A stretch of 17,135 nucleotides of DNA from NCBI RefSeq assembly GCF_000208925.1, contig NW_001915145.1, forward strand, positions 2,230-19,364, in the 5' to 3' direction. Every line of letters begins with the position of its first letter. Positions within the stretch are counted from its first letter, which is position 1. The notes under the pieces were generated by a model. It saw only the letters and a list, made by a program, of their open reading frames with translations. It ran no database searches and was not told the DNA's origin. Origin of the DNA: Entamoeba histolytica HM-1:IMSS (taxonomy: Eukaryota > Evosea > Mastigamoebida > Endamoebidae). Positions 16,846 through 17,135 of the stretch are shown one piece after another. Both the position numbers and the translations under genes were made by a program.

Positions 16846-17135
16846 ATGAAAACAACATCGGTTGAAGCTCAAAAACAACGAGCTAGTAGAAATGTTCGAG
16901 CTGAATGTAATGCAGACACATTATTATTTGCTATTCTTATGGGTGCTGAAGTTCAATTTAATAAAACTAAAATGAGTTCATTTGCAAAAAAAGTCTATAT
17001 TGGGGATAAAATTAGTATTGACAATGAAGTTAAAACAGGATCTACAGTATTGAGGGATGGTGTTTTATTTGAGTGTGCTATGAGAAAGCTATGGGGAGAG
17101 AAAAGAATTCGATCTACAAATGAACTTAACATTAA
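16846..17135 (+). CDS. 5' end of an unrecognised protein-coding gene (partial)
   Basis: The frame is open from ATG at 16846 to the right edge, 96 complete codons. The product begins MKTTSVEAQKQRASRNVRA, then CNADTLLFAILMGAEVQF, a run with KMSSFAKKVYIGDKISI, and LRDGVLFECAMRKLWGEKR near the edge. There is no signal peptide or membrane segment. Sequence is a mix of basic and hydrophobic residues, compatible with a folded nuclear or cytosolic protein. I do not recognise a domain. The good promoter, matching codon usage and unbroken frame argue that it is a real gene. Confidence 0.75.
   Translation, partial: MKTTSVEAQKQRASRNVRAECNADTLLFAILMGAEVQFNKTKMSSFAKKVYIGDKISIDNEVKTGSTVLRDGVLFECAMRKLWGEKRIRSTNELNI

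Overview
The window looks like nuclear DNA of an Entamoeba species of the E. histolytica group. It is very AT-rich with compact genes. The introns are short and begin GTTTGT and end TAG. One promoter carries an exact GTATTTAAAG box of the kind described for E. histolytica, 5' leaders look short, and the TAATT 3'-end signal sits on the stop codon of most genes. The gene set (Rab21-like GTPase, BAR-RhoGAP protein, expansin-like protein, C1-domain diacylglycerol kinase) also fits an amoebozoan. The species cannot be fixed from the sequence alone.

Layout, left to right. (1) 1-206, minus: first exon of a small membrane protein, possibly PRA1-like, with its intron running off the window. (2) 297-1406, minus: a Lys/Glu-rich, apparently tail-anchored protein. 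(3) 1407-2896: intergenic, with a decayed minus-strand gene that I read as a TLDc-type pseudogene. (4) 2897-5503, plus: an intronless HEAT-repeat protein recognisable as MMS19, the targeting subunit of cytosolic Fe-S assembly. (5) 5504-6786: intergenic, no supported gene. (6) 6787-8406, minus: diacylglycerol kinase with three C1 domains. (7) 8704-9375, minus: Rab21-like GTPase, two exons. (8) 9754-11445, plus: FHA-domain protein with a Cys/His cluster. (9) 11565-12893, plus: secreted, probably GPI-anchored expansin-like protein. (10) 12894-13723: intergenic between convergent genes. (11) 13724-15327, minus: BAR-RhoGAP protein, two exons. (12) 15778-16215, minus: a 125-residue multi-pass membrane protein visible only after removing a 60-nt intron. 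(13) 16846 to the right edge, plus: start of an unrecognised gene behind a good promoter and a repeated ATAGGCA motif.

The genes do not form an operon or one pathway. Several concern membrane identity and traffic (Rab21-like, DGK, BAR-RhoGAP, possible PRA1-like, two unknown membrane proteins), which suits a phagocytic amoeba, but their adjacency is probably incidental. I see no mobile element, CRISPR array, tRNA or rRNA. The least explained items are the repeated promoter motif at the right end, the TLDc-like relic, the anchored three-part expansin-like protein and the Rab with an altered G5 box.
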